Notes: a model not told the origin generated them from the letters alone. Positions 37,833-47,330 are shown, numbered from the stretch's first letter. The stretch is 64,000 bases of DNA from Chryseobacterium mulctrae (GCF_006175945.1 NZ_VAJL01000001.1:4101001-4165000); one strand, 5' to 3'. Numbers and translations are program-made.

Positions 37833-38303
37833 ATGAAAATTTTAATGGTCTGTCTCGGAAATATTTGCAGAAGTCCTTTAGCAGAAGGAATTATGAGATC
37901 AAAACTTCCTGAAGATTTTATAGTAGATTCAGCCGGAACAATTGATATGCATCAGGGAAGCAATCCTGATAAAAGATCGGTAAAAACCGCTGCCAAATAC
38001 GGAATTGATATTTCAAAACAATGCTCAAGACCGATTACGACAGAAGATTTAAATCATTTTGATAAAATTTACTGTATGGATTTGAGTAATTTAAAGAATG
38101 TAATTTCTTTGGCTCAAAATGAAGATCAGCGAAGCAAAATTTCATTATTGATGGAAGCGGCTGATCTCAATCATGCTTCAGGAGAAGTTCCGGATCCTTA
38201 TTGGGACGGAATCGATGGCTTTGAAAAAGTCTATCACCAATTGGATGAAGCCTGCGAAAAAATCGCTGAAAAACTTCTCATTTCAAAAGCTCAAAACTCA
38301 TAA
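37833..38303 (+). CDS. Low-molecular-weight protein tyrosine phosphatase
   Basis: A 156-residue LMW-PTP with the P-loop CLGNICRS (CX5R) at the N-terminus and the general-acid DP in VPDPYWDG near residue 120. It dephosphorylates protein tyrosine or related phosphoesters. The longer open frame from 37788 would put a non-conserved segment before MKILMVCLGN; ATG 37833 gives the normal short LMW-PTP N-terminus. The next gene begins 24 nt later on the same strand. Confidence 0.9.
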   Translation: MKILMVCLGNICRSPLAEGIMRSKLPEDFIVDSAGTIDMHQGSNPDKRSVKTAAKYGIDISKQCSRPITTEDLNHFDKIYCMDLSNLKNVISLAQNEDQRSKISLLMEAADLNHASGEVPDPYWDGIDGFEKVYHQLDEACEKIAEKLLISKAQNS

Positions 38304-38327
38304 TTTACAACTCATAACTTAACAAAA

Positions 38328-39026
38328 ATGCTTTTTTTACTTCCCGCTTATCTTTCAGAAAATACTTCGATCAGCCATTTTTCGCCTGTTATAAAAGATT
38401 ACATCATGCAGACCGATTATTTTTTTGTTGAAAATGAAAAAACAGCAAGAAAAGTCGTGAAGTTTTTTGCGCCGGAAAAAAAGCAGTCAGATTTAAAGCT
38501 TTTTCTTTTAGATAAATACACAGAAAATGCCGACATCAAAGAAGCTCAGGACCGAATGATCGACGGACAGGATTTTGGTTTGCTTTCTGAAGCAGGACTT
38601 CCGTGTATTGCAGATCCGGGAAATTTAATTGTAAAATGGTGTCACGAAAAAAATATCAGGGTGATCCCTATTTCAGGACCTTCTTCGATTATTTTAGCGT
38701 TAATTTCAAGTGGTTTTAACGGGCAGGAATTTACTTTTAACGGATATTTGCCGATTGATAAAAGTGAAAAGAAAAAGCAGATCATGAATCTGGAATCGAT
38801 GGTTCAGAAAACAGGATATTCTCAGATTTTTATGGAAACACCTTATAGAAATAACGTGCTTTTCGAAGATTTAATCAAATTTTTATCACCCAATACAAAG
38901 CTTTGTATCGCTGCAAATATTAATGATCCTGAACACGAGTTCATCAAAACCAAAACAATAAAAGAGTGGCAAAAACAAAAACCGGAATTACATAAAATTC
39001 CTGCTGTTTTTGTCTTAGGGAAATAA
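38328..39026 (+). CDS. Tetrapyrrole methylase/RsmI-like SAM-dependent methyltransferase
   Basis: A 232-residue SAM methyltransferase of the tetrapyrrole/RsmI fold. It has GLLSEAGLPCIADPGNLIVKW and PISGPSSIILALISSGF, the GPSS nucleotide/SAM-binding pattern of the RsmI family, and FMETPYRNN. RsmI proper methylates 16S rRNA C1402; whether this shorter protein is the true RsmI is uncertain. Located 24 nt after the phosphatase gene on the same strand. Confidence 0.85.
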   Translation: MLFLLPAYLSENTSISHFSPVIKDYIMQTDYFFVENEKTARKVVKFFAPEKKQSDLKLFLLDKYTENADIKEAQDRMIDGQDFGLLSEAGLPCIADPGNLIVKWCHEKNIRVIPISGPSSIILALISSGFNGQEFTFNGYLPIDKSEKKKQIMNLESMVQKTGYSQIFMETPYRNNVLFEDLIKFLSPNTKLCIAANINDPEHEFIKTKTIKEWQKQKPELHKIPAVFVLGK

Positions 39027-39027
39027 T

Positions 39028-39056
39028 GTCATTGCGAACCGAAGGTGAAGCAATCT
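39028..39056 (+). repeat. Second copy of the CATTGCGA-type dispersed repeat
   Basis: GTCATTGCGAACCGAAG continues to CAATCT and matches the ends of the repeat at 23633 with a different interior. Non-coding spacer. Confidence 0.5.
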
Positions 39057-39165
39057 TTTATAAATTTATGCCTGAAAAATATCTAAAATAATAATTTAAC
39101 AGCCATTAACACCCTCTTTGCATCATTCTTGTCTATTTACAGATATAACTTTAAAAAATCAAATT

Positions 39166-39543
39166 ATGTCTGAAAAAAAATTAGCAGGAATTTGGATCGA
39201 TTCTCAAAAAGCCATTGTCGTAAAAAATCATGATGCACAGAATGCCTTTAAGTTTTTTCTTTGCAGCCCAGTGAAAGCGGTGATCCAGCATGGTAATTCA
39301 AGTGAAAATGCAGGGAATAATGCAGAACAAACCAATAAAGTGAAATTCTTCAAAGAGGTAGAACACCTTCTGACAAATTCCGAAGAAGTTTTAATTACTG
39401 GTCCGGGAACGATTCAGGAAGAACTGAAGCATTATCTTCATGATACCGCTCAGTTTAAAAATTTAAAAATAACCTTAGAATCGTCTCAGCAAATGTCTGA
39501 CGAACAGGTTTTAGAAACTGTAAAATCACATTTTAATGCGTAA
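39166..39543 (+). CDS. Uncharacterised cytoplasmic protein (eRF1/host-attachment-like pattern)
   Basis: A 125-residue protein beginning KKLAGIWIDSQKAIVVKNHD. The GIWIDSQKA strand resembles openings of the host-attachment and eRF1 domain 1-like proteins, but I cannot assign it with confidence. No signal peptide or catalytic motif is seen. An open frame extends to TTG 39118, but the internal ATG 39166 fits better. A terminator follows at 39563. Confidence 0.7.
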   Translation: MSEKKLAGIWIDSQKAIVVKNHDAQNAFKFFLCSPVKAVIQHGNSSENAGNNAEQTNKVKFFKEVEHLLTNSEEVLITGPGTIQEELKHYLHDTAQFKNLKITLESSQQMSDEQVLETVKSHFNA

Positions 39544-39562
39544 TATAGTTTCATCTAAATAA

Positions 39563-39597
39563 AAATTCCGAATGTCATTTGATATTCGGATTTTTTT
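39563..39597 (+). terminator. Rho-independent terminator after the 39166 gene
   Basis: A stem TCCGAAT/ATTCGGA with inner pairs, followed by a seven-T run. Confidence 0.8.
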
Positions 39598-39619
39598 ATG
39601 ATGTTGAGTGAAACTCAAG

Positions 39620-40498
39620 TTATTCTTTTTTCTTTCTGTTTCTCCATTTTTTCCAGATTAAAATAATAATTGGAATTAATAAAAAGAATGGCCAAAGAGA
39701 AATAATTCCAAGGAAAAATGCTACAAAACTGTTCCAGCCTTCTGTGAAAGAATCTCCGAAACGATTTCCGAAACCTATTTTTGAAGTTGCAGAGCTTCTT
39801 ACTTTCTCTTTGTACAGCATTAAATTCAATGTGCTGTAATTTACTCTGTCATCAATAAAGCTAAGTCTGCCTTCAGCAACGTCAATTTCATCTTCAAGTT
39901 CGCGAATATTTTCCTGAATTTCCAGCATGTCTTTTGTCGTTTTTGCACTTCTAAGCATATCTCGGTATTTTTCGAGATAGATTTTTTTGTTGGCTAATTT
40001 TATTGAAACATCAGTGTATTCTTCGGTTACGTCATCTGAAGCAATATTTTTAGATAAAACAGAACCAATTCCGTTTGAAAAAGAATTGATTAAACCATCA
40101 AAATTTTTGTGTGGAACACGGATGGTAAAAAACTGTTTTTCATCAATATCAGTATTGTTAAAACGCTCAGTTTGTACATAAGCGTTGTTGCTTTTTACAA
40201 TTTCATTTACCTGTTGATGGGCTTTTTTAATATCACCAACCTGAATCTCAAGATCACCATTTTTGATAATTTTTTTAGAGATAGTATTTTGAGTTTTCGA
40301 AGTTATAGGTTCGTTATCTACAGTTTTAACCGAAACCATTGCCTCTACTGGTATTTCTTGAGCAGGGGGAGCATTATAATTCATAGCTTTATCTTCTGAG
40401 ATAATCTCAACTAGATCAGACTTTATTTCTTGTTGTTTGCCGGATTTATTGCAATTGATAAGAATTAAGAGAAATAAAGGGATAAATAATTTTTTCAT
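39620..40498 (-). CDS. DUF4349 lipoprotein
   Basis: A 292-residue lipoprotein. MKKLFIPLFLLILINCNKS has a lipobox with Cys at residue 16. A coiled-coil region (IKLANKKIYLEKYRDMLRSAKTTKDMLEIQENIRELEDEIDVAEG) and the SYSTLNLMLY-like closing segment fit DUF4349. A C-terminal transmembrane helix (FVAFFLGIISLWPFFLLIPIII) ends in a basic tail. The longer frame to 40651 lacks a signal at its start; ATG 40498 gives the lipobox. DUF4349 function is not established. Confidence 0.82.
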   Translation of the reverse strand: MKKLFIPLFLLILINCNKSGKQQEIKSDLVEIISEDKAMNYNAPPAQEIPVEAMVSVKTVDNEPITSKTQNTISKKIIKNGDLEIQVGDIKKAHQQVNEIVKSNNAYVQTERFNNTDIDEKQFFTIRVPHKNFDGLINSFSNGIGSVLSKNIASDDVTEEYTDVSIKLANKKIYLEKYRDMLRSAKTTKDMLEIQENIRELEDEIDVAEGRLSFIDDRVNYSTLNLMLYKEKVRSSATSKIGFGNRFGDSFTEGWNSFVAFFLGIISLWPFFLLIPIIILIWKKWRNRKKKE

Positions 40499-40566
40499 AA
40501 ATCGATTTTGTGAATTTGAGCAAAAACTATGCTTAAAATCTAGAATTACTTTTATATTTTTATTGA

Positions 40567-41634
40567 ATGAAAAAAAGTCTTTTAGCATTTGCATTTTCAC
40601 CGTTTTTAATGTTTGCTCAGGAAAGCCCAAAACTGACAGATGAAATGGCAATAAAGTTATCCGAAAAACCGCTTCATTGTATCAATCAGGAATATCCGAA
40701 CAAAACAGCACACATTATTAATAATGCGAATGAAGTAACTTTGAGCCCGAAAGATCTACATCCAAGTTTTTATGGATGTTTTGATTGGCACAGCTCAGTT
40801 CATGGTCATTGGATGTTGGTTCGACTATTAAAAACAAAACCGAACTTATCAATTGCTAAAGACATTGAAAATATACTCGACAATTCATTTACAAAAGAAA
40901 ACCTACAGACTGAAGCTGATTATTTTTCAAAATATCAATTAACGACAACTTTTGAAAGAACTTACGGTTGGGCTTGGTTATTAAAGTTAGATGAAGAATT
41001 AATGACCTGGAATCATCCGAAAGCTAAAATCTGGCATCAGAATCTAAAGCCTTTAACAGATAAAATTCTGAGTTCTTGGAAAACTTATCTTCCAAAACAA
41101 ACCTATCCCAACAGAACGGGAGTTCATCCAAATACCGCCTTTGCAATGGTTTTTGCATTAGACTGGGCAAGGGCAACAGATGATAAGACTTTTGAAAATG
41201 AACTGATTAAAAAAGCAAAATATTTCTATTTAAATAATACCAAAACTCCGGCATATCTTGAACCAGATGGTTCTGACTTTTTCTCGCCGAGTTTAGAAAT
41301 TGCAGATTTGATGAGACGAATTCTTCCTCAGAAAGAGTTTGTAAAATGGCTTGATCAATTTTATGAAAAGAGAAGTATCGAAAATATCGAAAAAATTCCT
41401 GTGGTAAGTGACTTGAGCGATTATCAAACCGTACATTTAGTAGGATTGTCTTTTACCAAAGCATGGTGTATGAAAGGAATTGCAAAATCGCTACCCGATG
41501 ATCATCCGCTGAAAAAACAATTTCAAAAAACGGCAAATATCTTTTTAAACAACGGACTTCCGCTTTTATTTCAAGGAAATTATGGTGGAGATCATTGGTT
41601 GGCAAGTTTTGCGGTGTATGCTTTGGAAGATTAA
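40567..41634 (+). CDS. DUF2891 exported protein
   Basis: A 355-residue protein with a signal peptide (SLLAFAFSPFLMFAQ). Segments such as FYGCFDWHSSVHGHWMLVRLL, RTYGWAWLLKLD, HPNTAFAMVFALDWA and GDHWLASFAVYALE are the conserved blocks of DUF2891, an alpha/alpha-barrel-looking family with no known activity. The stop lies 6 nt before the AraC gene on the same strand, so the two may be co-transcribed. Confidence 0.82.
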   Translation: MKKSLLAFAFSPFLMFAQESPKLTDEMAIKLSEKPLHCINQEYPNKTAHIINNANEVTLSPKDLHPSFYGCFDWHSSVHGHWMLVRLLKTKPNLSIAKDIENILDNSFTKENLQTEADYFSKYQLTTTFERTYGWAWLLKLDEELMTWNHPKAKIWHQNLKPLTDKILSSWKTYLPKQTYPNRTGVHPNTAFAMVFALDWARATDDKTFENELIKKAKYFYLNNTKTPAYLEPDGSDFFSPSLEIADLMRRILPQKEFVKWLDQFYEKRSIENIEKIPVVSDLSDYQTVHLVGLSFTKAWCMKGIAKSLPDDHPLKKQFQKTANIFLNNGLPLLFQGNYGGDHWLASFAVYALED

Positions 41635-41640
41635 ATTTAA

Positions 41641-42492
41641 ATGGATAAAATGACTGCTTTAGAAAAGTTCGGAGTTGATGTTTTTACGCAACATAATATT
41701 TTCGAAAGAATATCTGTAGATAAGCCTTTCCGTCCGGATAATCCTGCTTTTATCTTTATTAAAAGCGGTTCTATAAAGCTTCGTCAACATTTCAATGATC
41801 TTGAGCTTACTGCAAATACGTTTATGGTAACAGATCCACAAACGGTTTATGAGATGATTTCTGTGAGTGATGATTTCCAGTCGAGAATGGTTTCTTATAA
41901 ACGTGAATTTATTTCTGCTTTGTCATTGAAATTCAATAGGTTGATTACGTATCGATACTTCCGTCAGCAAATGAATGTGGGAGTTCCTTTTTCAAAGAAT
42001 GATTTAGATTTAATTTGGAAAAGCGTCAATTTTTTAAAATATATTTTAGATTCTGAAACCGAAATGACTTACAAAAAAGAAATTGTAGAGCATCTTTTTT
42101 CGGTTTTCTGTTATCAGATTGCAGGAATTATTTCTAATGAAGATAGCCGTGCAATGAATCAGATGTCGAGACAGCAAGAGATCGTTTTTGTTTTCCTAAA
42201 TGATTTGTCGTCTCACCATCTTAATAATAGAACAGTAGAGTTTTATGCCGAAAGGCAGTCGATTACAACCAGACATCTTTCGTCGGTGGTAAAGTCGGTA
42301 ACGGGTAAGTCTGCCAGTCAAATTATTGCTTCTATTGTGATCAATGAAGCTAAGGTATATCTTAACTCTTCAAAAATGCCTATTTCAGAGATTTCTACAA
42401 TCCTTGGTTTCAGCGATCAATATTCATTTTCACACTTTTTTAAGAAACATTTAGAGATAAGTCCGAGTCAGTACAGACAACAATACCAATAG
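41641..42492 (+). CDS. AraC-family transcriptional regulator
   Basis: A 283-residue AraC-type regulator. The N-terminal half (about residues 15-150) is a cupin-like sensor region, and the C-terminal about 100 residues carry two HTH motifs, with ERQSITTRHLSSVVKSVTGKSASQII and ISEISTILGFSDQYSFSHFFKKH followed by ISPSQYR. It sits directly ahead of the TolC-HlyD-MFS genes on the same strand, so it probably controls the exporter. The exporter has its own consensus promoter at 42534. Confidence 0.87.
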   Translation: MDKMTALEKFGVDVFTQHNIFERISVDKPFRPDNPAFIFIKSGSIKLRQHFNDLELTANTFMVTDPQTVYEMISVSDDFQSRMVSYKREFISALSLKFNRLITYRYFRQQMNVGVPFSKNDLDLIWKSVNFLKYILDSETEMTYKKEIVEHLFSVFCYQIAGIISNEDSRAMNQMSRQQEIVFVFLNDLSSHHLNNRTVEFYAERQSITTRHLSSVVKSVTGKSASQIIASIVINEAKVYLNSSKMPISEISTILGFSDQYSFSHFFKKHLEISPSQYRQQYQ

Positions 42493-42533
42493 ACGAATCC
42501 TACATTTGAACATCTTTTTCCAAAATTCAAACA

Positions 42534-42564
42534 TTTGTTTGAATCTATGCTTCACCTAACTTTG
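42534..42564 (+). promoter_or_regulatory. Consensus promoter of the TolC-HlyD-MFS genes
   Basis: TTTG at 42534-42537, exactly 19 nt, then TAACTTTG at 42557-42564, a full match to the Bacteroidota sigma promoter. The next start codon is 20 nt downstream. Confidence 0.8.
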
Positions 42565-42584
42565 CATCTGTAAAGCAAGGTAAA

Positions 42585-43895
42585 ATGGTAAAAAACATAA
42601 AAACAGCTCTATCAGTTTTGATAGGTCTTTTTCCTGCGCTGTTTTTTTCACAAGAAATAAAACAGATGACAGTGGATGAAGTTGCCCAATTGGCAATTCA
42701 AAATCATCAGCAACTTAAAGTTTCAGCTCAGAATATCGATATTGCCAAACAGCAGAAAGATATTACAAAACTTCAGAAGCTTCCTACGATTACAGCTTCA
42801 ACAAGCCAATTCTATTTGGGAAATGTAATTGCAATTGATAAAGATTTTTCCAACTCAACTACGATTACGATGCCGCATTACGGAAGTTCGTATGGTGTTC
42901 AGGCGACTCAACTCATTTTCAAAGGAGGTTTGGTAAATAAATCTATCGAGTTGGCAGGACTTCGTGAACAGCTTTCAGAATTAGATTTTGAAAGTAGAAA
43001 ACAGGATATCAAGTTTTTGGTAATTTCTAATTATTTAGACATTTATAAAATTTTAAATCAGGAAATTGTCATTCAAAACAATAAAAAACTGGCTCAGGAA
43101 AGGCTGAAAAACATTCAGAAATTTTATCAGCAGGGAATGGTTACCAGAAATGAAGTAATTCGTGGTGAATTGGCGATTAAAAATTTAGACCAAGGAATGT
43201 TAACCTTAGTCAACAACAGAAAAATCCTTAATTATAATCTGAATATCGCTTTAGGATTAAATTCCGAAACTCAGATTATTCCTGTAGAAAATTTAGGAAA
43301 TAAAGAAACCGGCATCGGGATGGATTATTATCTGAATTTGGCTCACAACAGCAATCCGCAAATGAAATCTGCACAAACCAATATTGCTGTTGCCGATAAA
43401 AATATAGAAGTTATTAAAACTGATAAAATGCCGACACTTTCAGGTTTTGGAGGATATACTTTGCAAAGACCAATTACGACAAGAAATCCTGTATTGGATA
43501 TGTATTCGAGCGGTTGGCAAGGTGGTGTTTCTTTGAGTTACAACATTGATAATTTATATAAAACCAAAGAAAGAGTGAAGCTTGGTGAACTACAGAAAAA
43601 CCAAGCAAATGATGCGATGACTTTGGTGCAACAGAATCTTGATATGACAGTGAATGCAGCGTACACAAAATATCAGGAAGCGATTCAGCAAACTGCAATT
43701 CTGAATGATGCTAAAAGTTTAGCTGAAGAAAACTACAAAATCACAGAAGCTAAATATCTTAATCAATTGGCTGTGCAAGCTGAGATGATTGATGCACAAC
43801 TTCAGAAATTACAGTCAGAATTAGATTTGGCAAATTCGGAAATCAATGTCTTATATCAATATTATAATCTGTTGAAATCAACAGGAACGCTTTAG
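42585..43895 (+). CDS. TolC-family outer membrane efflux protein
   Basis: A 436-residue TolC-like outer-membrane channel with a signal peptide (LFPALFFSQE). Two repeats of long helices (LAGLREQLSELDFESRKQDIKFLVISNYLDI and the C-terminal QNLDMTVNAAYTKYQEAIQQTAILNDAKSLAEENYKI) are separated by beta segments, as expected. It would form the exit duct of a tripartite exporter with the HlyD and MFS proteins downstream. The substrate is unknown. Start is the ATG at 42585 following the strong promoter. Confidence 0.88.
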   Translation: MVKNIKTALSVLIGLFPALFFSQEIKQMTVDEVAQLAIQNHQQLKVSAQNIDIAKQQKDITKLQKLPTITASTSQFYLGNVIAIDKDFSNSTTITMPHYGSSYGVQATQLIFKGGLVNKSIELAGLREQLSELDFESRKQDIKFLVISNYLDIYKILNQEIVIQNNKKLAQERLKNIQKFYQQGMVTRNEVIRGELAIKNLDQGMLTLVNNRKILNYNLNIALGLNSETQIIPVENLGNKETGIGMDYYLNLAHNSNPQMKSAQTNIAVADKNIEVIKTDKMPTLSGFGGYTLQRPITTRNPVLDMYSSGWQGGVSLSYNIDNLYKTKERVKLGELQKNQANDAMTLVQQNLDMTVNAAYTKYQEAIQQTAILNDAKSLAEENYKITEAKYLNQLAVQAEMIDAQLQKLQSELDLANSEINVLYQYYNLLKSTGTL

Positions 43896-44184
43896 CAATT
43901 TTTAATTATAGAAAAATTTAAACGCAAAGTTTTAAGATTCATGAAAATAAATAAAGTGGACAAAGATGAATCAACAAGTTGATTTTATAAAGCTACTGCA
44001 TAAACTTTGCGAAGCAAATTTATTTGCCTTTGCAGACTTAAAATCTCATGTCTCAGAATAAAATCTTTGCGTTTAAAAAATCAAAACAGAAATCTTTTTT
44101 AAGTGAAACAGCTTTGTGAAAATTAAAAAACATTTAATAATAAAAACTCTGAGAACTTCGTGTTCAAAAACACACATCAAAACA
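43896..44184 (+). repeat. Spacer with inverted repeat between TolC and HlyD genes
   Basis: A 289-bp non-coding spacer. A perfect 10-bp inverted pair CGCAAAGTTT (43923-43932) and AAACTTTGCG (44002-44011) is present, and a further AAATCTTTGCGTTT lies near 44061. No gene is seen; a stem-loop affecting the mRNA between exporter genes is possible. Confidence 0.5.
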
Positions 44185-45294
44185 ATGGAAAACAAGGAAC
44201 AAAACACTCAAGATACACAACCTGCGGTTTCAAGCGCAGAAGCTAAGAAAAAGCAAAATAAAAAGAATAAAGCAAGAGCTATCCTTTCAAATATCATCGT
44301 TTTTCTGGTGATTGGTTTGGGCTTATTCTGGCTTATTCGTCAATATTTTCACATTGGTGATAAAACGTATACCGAAGCTGCTCAAGTAGAGGAATTTATT
44401 AACCCAATCAATACAAGAGTTTCGGCTTATATCAAAGAAATAAAATTTATCGAACATCAACAGGTTAAAAAAGGAGATACTTTGGTAATCTTGGATGAAA
44501 GAGAAATCCTTACACAGCTTGGTCAGGCTGAAGCGGCTTATCAAAATGCTTTAGCACAAAAATCGGCAACAAGTTCATCGGTAAATACAGTCTCTAACAA
44601 CGTAAGTGTTATGGAATCTAATATTGCCGGAGCAAAAGCCAGACTTTGGAATGCCGAACAGAATTTAAACCGATACAAAAATCTTTTAGCTTCTGAAGCA
44701 GTTACAAAACAACAATTTGACCAGGTGAAAACAGAATATGATGCCCAAAAAGCAGCGTATGAAACCTTGGTTAATCAGAAGCAGACGGCCAATCTTTCTA
44801 CAACTGAAGTAAAAAGCAAATTAGGAATTAACGATGCAGAAATTAAAAGAACAAAATCTGCATTGGAAATGGCTAAAATCAATCTTTCATATACTGTAAT
44901 TACCGCACCTTATGACGGAGTGATGGGAAGAAGGTTGATTGCTGAAGGACAACTGATTCAACCAGGACAACAAGTTGGAACCATCGTATTAAACAACCAC
45001 AAATGGGTAACTGCCAACTTCTTGGAAAACCAAATGCCGAATATTAAAATGGGACAAAAAATGATGATGACCGCCGATGCTTTGGGCGGAAAAGAGTTTG
45101 AAGGAACAGTAACTGCGGTTTCTGCAGCAACAGGTTCGAAATATTCTAGTGTTCCGACAGATAATTCTACGGGTAACTTCATTAAAGTTCAACAAAGAAT
45201 TCCTGTAAGAATCGAGTTTACACCATCAAATAAAAAAGAAGATGTCGCTAAACTGAGCGCAGGAATGAATATGAATGTTTCTATTTTCAAGTAA
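44185..45294 (+). CDS. HlyD/EmrA-family membrane fusion protein
   Basis: A 369-residue periplasmic adaptor. A Lys-rich, cytoplasmic N-terminus is followed by one transmembrane helix (ILSNIIVFLVIGLGLFWLIRQ), then the lipoyl/beta-barrel domains (VSAYIKEIKFIEHQQVKKGDTLVILDE, and VITAPYDGVMGRRLIAEGQLIQPGQQ, the HlyD_3 signature) flanking a coiled-coil hairpin. It couples the MFS pump to the TolC channel. ATG 44185 is preferred over the upstream GTG 44116. Confidence 0.88.
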   Translation: MENKEQNTQDTQPAVSSAEAKKKQNKKNKARAILSNIIVFLVIGLGLFWLIRQYFHIGDKTYTEAAQVEEFINPINTRVSAYIKEIKFIEHQQVKKGDTLVILDEREILTQLGQAEAAYQNALAQKSATSSSVNTVSNNVSVMESNIAGAKARLWNAEQNLNRYKNLLASEAVTKQQFDQVKTEYDAQKAAYETLVNQKQTANLSTTEVKSKLGINDAEIKRTKSALEMAKINLSYTVITAPYDGVMGRRLIAEGQLIQPGQQVGTIVLNNHKWVTANFLENQMPNIKMGQKMMMTADALGGKEFEGTVTAVSAATGSKYSSVPTDNSTGNFIKVQQRIPVRIEFTPSNKKEDVAKLSAGMNMNVSIFK

Positions 45295-45307
45295 AAAGTA
45301 AAAAGAA

Positions 45308-45380
45308 CCAAGTAAAAAGTATAAAAATAATTAAAATCTTAAGTGGTTCAATAACTTGACTCTTTTACCTTTTTACTTGG
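45308..45380 (+). repeat. Inverted repeat between HlyD and MFS genes
   Basis: A perfect 12-bp pair CCAAGTAAAAAG (45308-45319) and CTTTTTACTTGG (45369-45380) bracketing about 49 nt. Could form a hairpin in the operon mRNA and alter relative expression. Confidence 0.55.
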
Positions 45381-45399
45381 CTCTTAATAAATAAAAAAA

Positions 45400-46992
45400 A
45401 TGTACAACAAAGGTCTTTTCAGCGATTGGGTTCCAAAGCTTGTTCAGCTGTTAATTATAGTTTTATTGCTTACTGTTGTGATGCCTTTAGGAGGTGTTTA
45501 TGCAGGAAATATAAGCTTTATGGTGAGCGGAACCGGCCAGCTTACCGAGTATTTTATGTGGGCAAATTATGCCACAACTATCGGAATGGGAGCTTGTATG
45601 CCGGTTGTTCTCAGATTTAAAATGAGATATAAAGTGCGTGATAAAGTGGTGCTTTTATTGGTGCTTTTAGGATTGTTAAGTTATATCAACGGTTCTACAA
45701 TGCAGCCTTCAATTATCATTGCAAGTGCTTTGGTTATTGGTTTTTTAAAAATGATGATTACCATCGAACTTTTTCTTCCGTTGATGGTCATCATGGGCGG
45801 AAGAGGGATTTTCTACGGAGTATTTTATACATTCGTTTTAACGCTGACTCAGATTTCGAGTTACTATGCAGTTGAAATTTCAATGCTTTATAATTGGCAA
45901 CAGTTTTTCATCATCGCATCGCTCCAGTGTTTTGTGATGGCTTTAATTTGCTGGATTTTTATGCACAATAAATATTTTGCTTTAAAAGTTCCGTTGCATT
46001 ATATCGATTGGCTGAGTATTCTGTTATTTGTTTCTACTTTTATGTTTTCGGCATATGTTTTTTCATTTGGAAAGCAACAGGATTGGCTGAATTCTACAAG
46101 AATTATCAATGCAAGTATTGCAGCATTTATAAGTTTTGCTTTGTTGGCAATTCGTCAGATGACTTTGAAAAGACCTTATTTATCTTTTAAAATTTTCTCT
46201 CGAAGCAATGTTCAAAACGGATTGTTTTTACTGTTTTGTTTAGGAATGTTTTTAGGAACTGCTTCCATTCAAAATATTTTTTCAGTCGGAGTTTTAGGAT
46301 ATGATCAATTGACCAATGCTAAACTGAATTTAATGATGATCCCTGGATTAATTCTTGCCGGAATTGTCGCTGTTTATTGGTTTAAAAAAGAAAAGCCTCT
46401 CAAAATGTTCATCTTTTCAGGATTTTCTGCGATGATAGGGTATACCATTATCATGTACTTTTCAATGGTGTTGGAATTCAATTATGAAAATTGGTATTTA
46501 CCGATGTTTCTGAAAGGTTTTGGGATGGGTTCGCTCTTTATTTCAGTGTGGTATTATACTTTAGATAAGTTGGAACTCGATGATATGTTGGCTGCCATCG
46601 GATTGGTTTTGGTTTGGCGTACATTTCTTGCGGTAGGATTTTTCTCAGCTTTATTTTCGTGGTTTCAATATCAGTTTCAGATTGAGAGTTTGGGCAATTT
46701 GGCGGTTTATTTAGATGGAATGACGCTTACTTCACAAAATCTTTCGGCCAATTTAAAAAGCATTCAGCTCAATGCAATTCTTTCAGCTAACAAGAAAATT
46801 TTCGGTTACATCATTGTTGCAGGTTTCGGAATTTTACTGTTTGTTTTAACCCATCATTTCGGGGAAGAAAAATTCAAATATCCAAGATTCATAAGACTTA
46901 TCAATGGGAAATCTGTCATTGCAAGAAGAAGACTTCGAGAACGCAGAAAATTATTAGAAGAAATAAAAGATGCGGCAGGACCGGTCATCTAA
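45400..46992 (+). CDS. MFS multidrug exporter (DHA2-like, 14-TM)
   Basis: A 530-residue membrane protein with about 14 hydrophobic helices, as in EmrB-type drug:H+ antiporters (DHA2). The opening helix LLIIVLLLTVVMPLGGVYAG and the loop GSTMQPSIIIA are visible, and a basic C-terminal tail (ARRRLRERRKLLEEI) ends it. Together with the upstream adaptor and TolC it forms a tripartite efflux pump. Substrate not predictable. Confidence 0.85.
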   Translation: MYNKGLFSDWVPKLVQLLIIVLLLTVVMPLGGVYAGNISFMVSGTGQLTEYFMWANYATTIGMGACMPVVLRFKMRYKVRDKVVLLLVLLGLLSYINGSTMQPSIIIASALVIGFLKMMITIELFLPLMVIMGGRGIFYGVFYTFVLTLTQISSYYAVEISMLYNWQQFFIIASLQCFVMALICWIFMHNKYFALKVPLHYIDWLSILLFVSTFMFSAYVFSFGKQQDWLNSTRIINASIAAFISFALLAIRQMTLKRPYLSFKIFSRSNVQNGLFLLFCLGMFLGTASIQNIFSVGVLGYDQLTNAKLNLMMIPGLILAGIVAVYWFKKEKPLKMFIFSGFSAMIGYTIIMYFSMVLEFNYENWYLPMFLKGFGMGSLFISVWYYTLDKLELDDMLAAIGLVLVWRTFLAVGFFSALFSWFQYQFQIESLGNLAVYLDGMTLTSQNLSANLKSIQLNAILSANKKIFGYIIVAGFGILLFVLTHHFGEEKFKYPRFIRLINGKSVIARRRLRERRKLLEEIKDAAGPVI

Positions 46993-47330
46993 AGATACCT
47001 TGTTTTTACTTGTGAAGTCTCGTTTTATTTTCAAAACGGGACTTTGCTTTTGGAGAATAATCACCATCAAAAATAAGTAGAATTATTACTTATTAATCAT
47101 TATCCATTACTCCTGTTTTCTGTAGCTTTTTCCCGCTATCCACTATATCTTTTGTTCCGCTTCGCTCCACAAAAGGATGCCGTTTTTATCGGGGCTAGAA
47201 GGTAGAAGTATATCAAAATAATTCCCTGTTTTTTTAAAAAAGATACTCTAAAACCACCCCGTCTTCTCCCTTCGGTCGAATCCACCCCTCCAAAGGAGGG
47301 GAATTCAAAATGTTACCAAATTTATTACTA
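46993..47330 (+). repeat. Intergenic region with hairpins and dispersed repeats
   Basis: About 340 non-coding bases. AAGTCTCGTTTT/AAAACGGGACTT (47015-47044) is a 12-bp hairpin, likely the exporter terminator despite a weak T tail. CTTTTGT/ACAAAAG (47149-47175) brackets a GTTCCGCTTCGC core. CCCCTCC/GGAGGGG (47285-47301) is a perfect palindrome with loop AAA. These look like interspersed repeats. Confidence 0.6.
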
